The notes under the pieces are model-generated. The model was not told where the DNA came from and ran no database searches. It worked only from the letters and a program-made list of their open reading frames with translations. This document shows, in pieces, positions 61,993 to 64,000 of a DNA stretch of 64,000 nucleotides. Positions within the stretch are counted from its first letter, which is position 1. Each line of letters begins with the position of its first letter. Position numbers and translations under genes: made by a program. Source of the stretch: Pseudanabaena biceps (GTDB taxonomy: Bacteria; Cyanobacteriota; Cyanobacteriia; Pseudanabaenales; Pseudanabaenaceae); assembly GCA_013361095.1 (NCBI GenBank), contig JAATWA010000001.1, positions 558,001 to 622,000 of the forward strand. The letters run 5' to 3'.

Positions 61993-62228
61993 GCGCTCAT
62001 CCCAACAAAACTACGCACTTCTTCATTAGCTAAGAAAGCAGCATATAAAAGGCTTGCTTTAATATCTTCAGGTTCAAGATCGGGATATTCGTCAAGGATT
62101 TCCATTGTTGTTAAACCATTAGCAATCAGGCTTAGTACAAGAGAAACCGTAATTCTCATTCCACGAAGACAAGCTCTACCACCCATAATCTGTGGATTGA
62201 AGGTAATGCGATCAAATGTTTTTTGCAT
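61989..62228 (-). CDS. DUF433 antitoxin
   Basis: ITFNPQIMGGRACLRGMRIT and DEYPDLEPEDIKASLLYAA are the DUF433 helix-turn-helix signature. ATG 62228 (MQKTFDRI) fits the family better than the longer open frame upstream. The stop overlaps the DUF5615 toxin start by 4 nt. Confidence 0.9.
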   Translation of the reverse strand: MQKTFDRITFNPQIMGGRACLRGMRITVSLVLSLIANGLTTMEILDEYPDLEPEDIKASLLYAAFLANEEVRSFVGMSA

Positions 62229-62415
62229 ACATTTATTATTTAAACTTAAGCTTGGAGTTGAGAATCTTAATATACTTATTATCGCCTCGCTCAAGATTTT
62301 TTTATAGAATTAAGCCCAAAGTGTTACAAAAAATAGATGTTCTTGATGATGAGGTTAGGGGCGATCGCTTCAACAAAAAAGTGGTACGATAAACTGTACG
62401 AGTTTAGGTTCCTAA

Positions 62416-62679
62416 ATGAAAATCCTTAATGCGAGTGAAGCGAGAGCAAACTTATTCAGCTTAGTCGAGCAAGTTAACAAAGATCATTTACCAAGATTTA
62501 TTACGAGTCGGCAAGGCGACGCAGTATTGCTATCTAAATCTGATTGGGAAAGCATACAAGAAACCCTCCATCTACAATCTATCCCTAATCTAGTTGAGTC
62601 AATAAGAGCCGCCGAACAAGAGGATGATTGGGTTTCTGAAGATGAATTTCTAGGAGCTTTGAATGGATTGGATGATTGA
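62416..62679 (+). CDS. YefM/Phd-type antitoxin
   Basis: MKILNASEARANLFSLVEQV is the classical Phd/YefM DNA-binding start, and SDWESIQETLHLQSIPNLVE the toxin-binding helix. It overlaps the yoeB downstream by 17 nt. It represses its own promoter (putative TTA-rich region at about 62395). Confidence 0.93.
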   Translation: MKILNASEARANLFSLVEQVNKDHLPRFITSRQGDAVLLSKSDWESIQETLHLQSIPNLVESIRAAEQEDDWVSEDEFLGALNGLDD

Positions 62680-62920
62680 ATTTAGTCGGAATGTAATTAA
62701 GGATGCAAAAAAGTTAAAGTCTGCGAATTTGGACTCTAACCTCAAATCTTTAATAGAAATTCTCAAACAAAATCCTTATGAACCTCCCTATGAAAAACTT
62801 TCAGGCAACTTGAAAGGATATTGCTCAAGGCGAATCAATATCAAGCACCGTTTAGTTTATGCAGTCAATGATGAAACTAAAACCATCAGAGTTGTTTCTG
62901 TATGGTCACACTATGAATAG
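62672..62920 (+). CDS. YoeB-type mRNA interferase, intact
   Basis: RNVIKDAKKLKSANLDSNLK, NPYEPPYEKLSGNLKGYCSR, RINIKHRLVYAVNDETKTIR and the complete catalytic tail VWSHYE are all present. ATG 62672 or 62663. It cleaves mRNA at the ribosomal A site. It contrasts with the copy at 59817, whose tail is lost. Confidence 0.93.
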   Translation: MIEFSRNVIKDAKKLKSANLDSNLKSLIEILKQNPYEPPYEKLSGNLKGYCSRRINIKHRLVYAVNDETKTIRVVSVWSHYE

Positions 62921-62930
62921 CCAGAGATTA

Positions 62931-62977
62931 GGGGCGATCGCTATTTGATGTTGTTGGTTTGTTGGGGGCGATCGCTG
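62931..62977. repeat. HIP1-bounded short repeat, copy 3
   Basis: GGGGCGATCGCTATTTGATG, TTGTTGGTTTGTTGGGGGCGATCGC, matching the left half of copy 1 with one change. Confidence 0.75.
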
Positions 62978-63062
62978 TTTGATTGAGGTTAGATGGAATG
63001 ACTTTATTTAAAGCAAACTCCTTTGATAGCGCTCACATCCGTGAGGTTATGAATGTCAAAAA

Positions 63063-63251
63063 CTAACTCTCTGGTTCGCTGCTAATTTCAACATCTAGAG
63101 TGTCTTCATCAATTTGGATATACAACACATTTGGCTGGCAACATACCTGACAATCTTCCACATAGGACTGTTGCATTCCAGCACTGAAGTCAACGAATGT
63201 CATATTGGGTTCCCCACAAAAAGCACAGTTATATTCGATAGTATCTTGCAT
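63063..63251 (-). CDS. CPXCG-motif cysteine-rich protein
   Basis: The small protein has NCAFCGEPN and DCQVCCQPNVLYI, two CxxC pairs likely binding zinc, and an acidic C-terminus. It belongs to the CPXCG family of unknown function. ATG 63251 (MQDTIEYNC) is chosen as the family start; upstream frame lacks similarity. Confidence 0.85.
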   Translation of the reverse strand: MQDTIEYNCAFCGEPNMTFVDFSAGMQQSYVEDCQVCCQPNVLYIQIDEDTLDVEISSEPES

Positions 63252-63338
63252 GATTTTAAAATTAATCATAATTGTACGCAATTTGATGATTGATTTAAAT
63301 ATTTCTCAAAATACAGCCTATTGAGGCTTTAAGTAGTA

Positions 63339-63389
63339 CAGAGAAATTCATGAAAGCGCCGCAAAGCGGTGCTTTCATGAATTTCTCTG
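63339..63389. repeat. hairpin palindrome, 24-bp arms, one mismatch
   Basis: Foot CAGAGAAATTCATG, core AAAGCGCCGC, loop AAA. Preceded by a TACAGCCTATTGAGGCTTTA module also found before the hairpin at 53030. Confidence 0.9.
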
Positions 63390-63430
63390 TGGTTTAAGTT
63401 AGTGCAAGGCGCTGTAGTTGGAATTTTGAT

Positions 63431-63475
63431 GAGATCGCTTGTGTGATGGAAATAGGGAGATCTTAGGCGATCGCC
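63431..63475. repeat. HIP1-bounded short repeat, copy 4
   Basis: GAGATCGCTTGTGTGATGGA, AATAGGGAGATCTTAGGCGATCGCC, matching the right half of copy 1. Confidence 0.7.
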
Positions 63476-63490
63476 TTTTGACCTTGAAGC

Positions 63491-63754
63491 TCAAGCTAGA
63501 ACCTTCCAAGATCGGTAGTCATGCAAAGTAATAGAACCAGTTACTGCATCGGGAATACGATTCTTTTCAAAGGTAACTTCAGATTTACCGCTTTCAATAC
63601 CTGTAAAAAACTTTAACTCCTGAGTTAATCTACTATCCTTGCTAAATTTGCCTTCGGGACTGGGCGCAAAGCGAAAGTTGAGTTCCCTTTTTAGTGGATC
63701 AATGGCTAATAGGCTTACTTCTAAATCCATCCGATTAAATGCAAAAGCAATCAT
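63491..63754 (-). pseudogene. fragment of a DUF4436-like membrane protein
   Basis: The 87 residues (MDLEVSLLAIDPLKRELNFR, SRLTQELKFFTGIESGKSEV, DAVTGSITL) match the beta-rich extracytoplasmic segment of DUF4436 proteins, but the membrane helices that should follow are missing: after SITL it ends HDYRSWKVLA. It is either a truncated gene or a relic. Confidence 0.5.
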
Positions 63755-64000
63755 ACAGAGCTTTGTACTTAATTAAAACCCAGAGAAATTTTGGGGTGTT
63801 TGTTGATATTGAGGATCAAAATATAAAGGAAATTATCCAGTAAATGAATAGAGCTTGACGAAGATTTTATGCGATCTTAAGAAAACAGGTTGCTTTCTGG
63901 TTGAAGGCGTAAACTTTCACTATTATCAATTTTCATAAGTATTTATGGATACATCCCAAGGAAAAGTCTTGGCATAAGGATATTAGTTGATGAACCAGCT
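63755..64000. other. right edge, no gene seen
   Basis: It contains a half hairpin element (AATTAAAACCCAGAGAAATTTTGGGG at about 63772) with no matching right arm. The rest shows no convincing frame. Confidence 0.4.

Noticed and set aside
1..64000. tRNA, rRNA, prophage or complete insertion sequences
   Set aside because: No tRNA cloverleaf motifs, ribosomal RNA cores, transposase frames or phage structural genes were recognised on reading both strands; a dedicated search could still find a divergent tRNA.

Overview
The window comes from a cyanobacterial chromosome. It carries the complete kaiABC clock, two NDH-1 subunits (ndhB, ndhL), the photosystem II subunit gene psbI, the alkane pair ADO/AAR and very many HIP1 octamers (GCGATCGC). 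The extreme density of long GC-cored hairpins between genes suggests a Pseudanabaena-like filamentous lineage. That assignment is an inference from repeat style and protein flavour, not from a search.

Layout. 0-10 kb: a GDT1-family Mn/Ca exporter, gcvH, a TerC-like protein, a pentapeptide-repeat protein, an MFS transporter, an orphan cytosine-5 DNA methyltransferase, a PD-(D/E)XK-like protein, a DUF58 protein and ndhB. 10-16.3 kb: an accessory stretch with a Vsr/DUF559-like nuclease, two decayed toxin-antitoxin (TA) loci, a mini secreted peptide, two tandem small paralogues, about 1 kb of AT-rich non-coding DNA and an NB-ARC ATPase with a vMAP-type N-terminus. 16.7-31.5 kb: ADO and AAR, two REC-histidine kinase hybrids, Ppx/GppA, a Na+/H+ antiporter, a truncated type II restriction-modification-like protein, DUF3007-ndhL, rpsJ, a metallo-beta-lactamase-fold enzyme and an M23 peptidase. 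31.5-42.9 kb: prepilin peptidase, two polysaccharide genes, leuB, a lumenal pentapeptide protein, kaiC-kaiB-kaiA and a divergent CBS-PAS-kinase. 43.3-57.7 kb: a receptor adenylate cyclase with a UrtA-like sensor, a second beta-lactamase-fold protein, amt, a GAF protein, psbI overlapping an ABC exporter, a REC-PAS regulator, a MASE1 hybrid kinase and an ABC-F ATPase. 58-64 kb: a TA junkyard (RelE-like, a broken and an intact YoeB, PIN/XRE, DUF433/DUF5615) ending in two small proteins.

The most striking structure is a family of roughly 45 long hairpin palindromes filling the intergenic spaces. Each has arms of about 12-34 bp around a usually 3-nt loop. The cores are similar (GGCGGCGC/GCGCCGCC) and the feet are often AAACCCAA/TTGGGTTT, but the middle stem differs in almost every copy while staying self-complementary. 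They sit at 3' ends, often between convergent genes, and supply the stop codons and last residues of several proteins. The second theme is TA decay: several systems are inactivated by single, readable lesions (TGG to TAG, GAA to TAA, a one-base deletion removing the YoeB WTHYE tail) or by recombination. A third is a possible nitrogen-signalling neighbourhood: a UrtA-like adenylate cyclase lies 1.3 kb from amt, and a perfect CRP-type palindrome lies upstream of amt.

No rRNA, tRNA, CRISPR array, intact transposase or prophage was recognised.
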